Assembly (NCBI GenBank): GCA_901538445.1 | Contig: LR594584.1 | Span: forward strand, 962,655 to 1,026,654 | From: Gemmataceae bacterium | Lineage (GTDB): Bacteria > Planctomycetota > Planctomycetia > Gemmatales > Gemmataceae | DNA length: 64,000 nt | Reading direction: 5' to 3' | Shown here: in pieces, positions 63,501-64,000 of the stretch | Layout of the letters: each line of letters begins with the position of its first letter | Numbering within the stretch: position 1 is the stretch's first letter | Position numbers and translations under genes: made by a program | The notes under the pieces: generated by a model | The model's database searches: none | Told to the model about the DNA's origin: nothing | What the model saw: only the letters and a program-made list of their open reading frames with translations

Positions 63501-63964
63501 TGCGGCTGGTGCGGTACGAACCGGGCGGCGCGGCGGGGCGCATCGTGATCGACGCGACGTGGACCGGGTCCGCCGGGGCCGCGACCGCCGTCGCGCTGAG
63601 CGGCGACGAGTCGCTCGTCGCGGCCGGGAGCCACCTGGGGCGCGTCGTGGTGCGCCGGGTGCCCGGCGGCGGGGTCGTCGCAGACCTGAGCGCCCACACC
63701 GACCGCGTCACCTCGGTCGCGTTCAGCGCCGACGGCCGCCTCGCGACCGCGAGCCGGGACAAGCGGGTGCGGTTGTGGCGGCGCACCGGGGACGGGTTCG
63801 AACTGCTCGTGAACCTCGCCCCGGTCGGCTCGTCCGGGGTTCGTCAGGTCGCGTTCGGGCCGGGCGGCCGCCTGCTGATACTTCGCGAGGGCGAGTCCGG
63901 CGTCCACTCGTGGGACGTCGAGCGGCTCCGCACCCGCCTGGCGGAAATGGGGATCGGCTGGTGA
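60542..63964 (+). CDS. Serine/threonine protein kinase with C-terminal WD40 repeats
   Basis: [62 protein letters not shown]; TM region [23 protein letters not shown]; WD40 blades ([67 protein letters not shown]). Confidence 0.94.
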   Translation: [1140 protein letters not shown]

Positions 63965-64000
63965 GCCCGCTCGCCCGTCACGCGACCCGCGGGCGGCGGA

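Noticed and set aside
60377-63907. Minus-strand 1176-aa ORF
   Set aside because: Antisense shadow of the WD40 kinase.

Overview
High-GC window with features typical of a Gemmata-like planctomycete (DUF1501, DUF1549/DUF1553 and PPC proteins, Ser/Thr kinases fused to WD40 or DUF1080-like domains, TIGR03066-like protein). All assignments come from reading the supplied translations and sequence; no database search was run. About 40 CDS are supported: cobL-type CbiE/CbiT methyltransferase, ParE-type toxin-antitoxin pair, DUF11-type protein, vWA lipoprotein, Kelch+tandem YHS protein, aldo/keto reductase, Gfo/Idh/MocA oxidoreductase, C45-type Ntn hydrolase, RAYT/IS200-like transposase flanked by palindromes, HNH nuclease, PD40 protein, sterol desaturase-like protein, an ATP-grasp/alpha-E/transglutaminase/DUF2126 cluster with two paralogous ATP-grasp/alpha-E sets, sulfate ABC transporter without an adjacent ATPase gene, cysK, pilM-led cluster, Calx-beta surface protein with a low-GC 3' half, a GyrB-like N-terminal protein that seems to have lost its ATPase motifs, two Ser/Thr kinases, redoxin and priA. 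The most interesting observations are (1) the doubled ATP-grasp/alpha-E/transglutaminase cluster, (2) the GyrB-like pseudo-ATPase without TOPRIM, (3) many long perfect palindromes, including one translated in frame inside priA, one containing the start codon and signal peptide of a PPC protein, and a pair flanking a RAYT that splits a conserved operon, and (4) a conserved two-copy intergenic motif GTGTCCAAA-N11-CGGACGTAATA. No tRNA, rRNA or CRISPR array was recognised.
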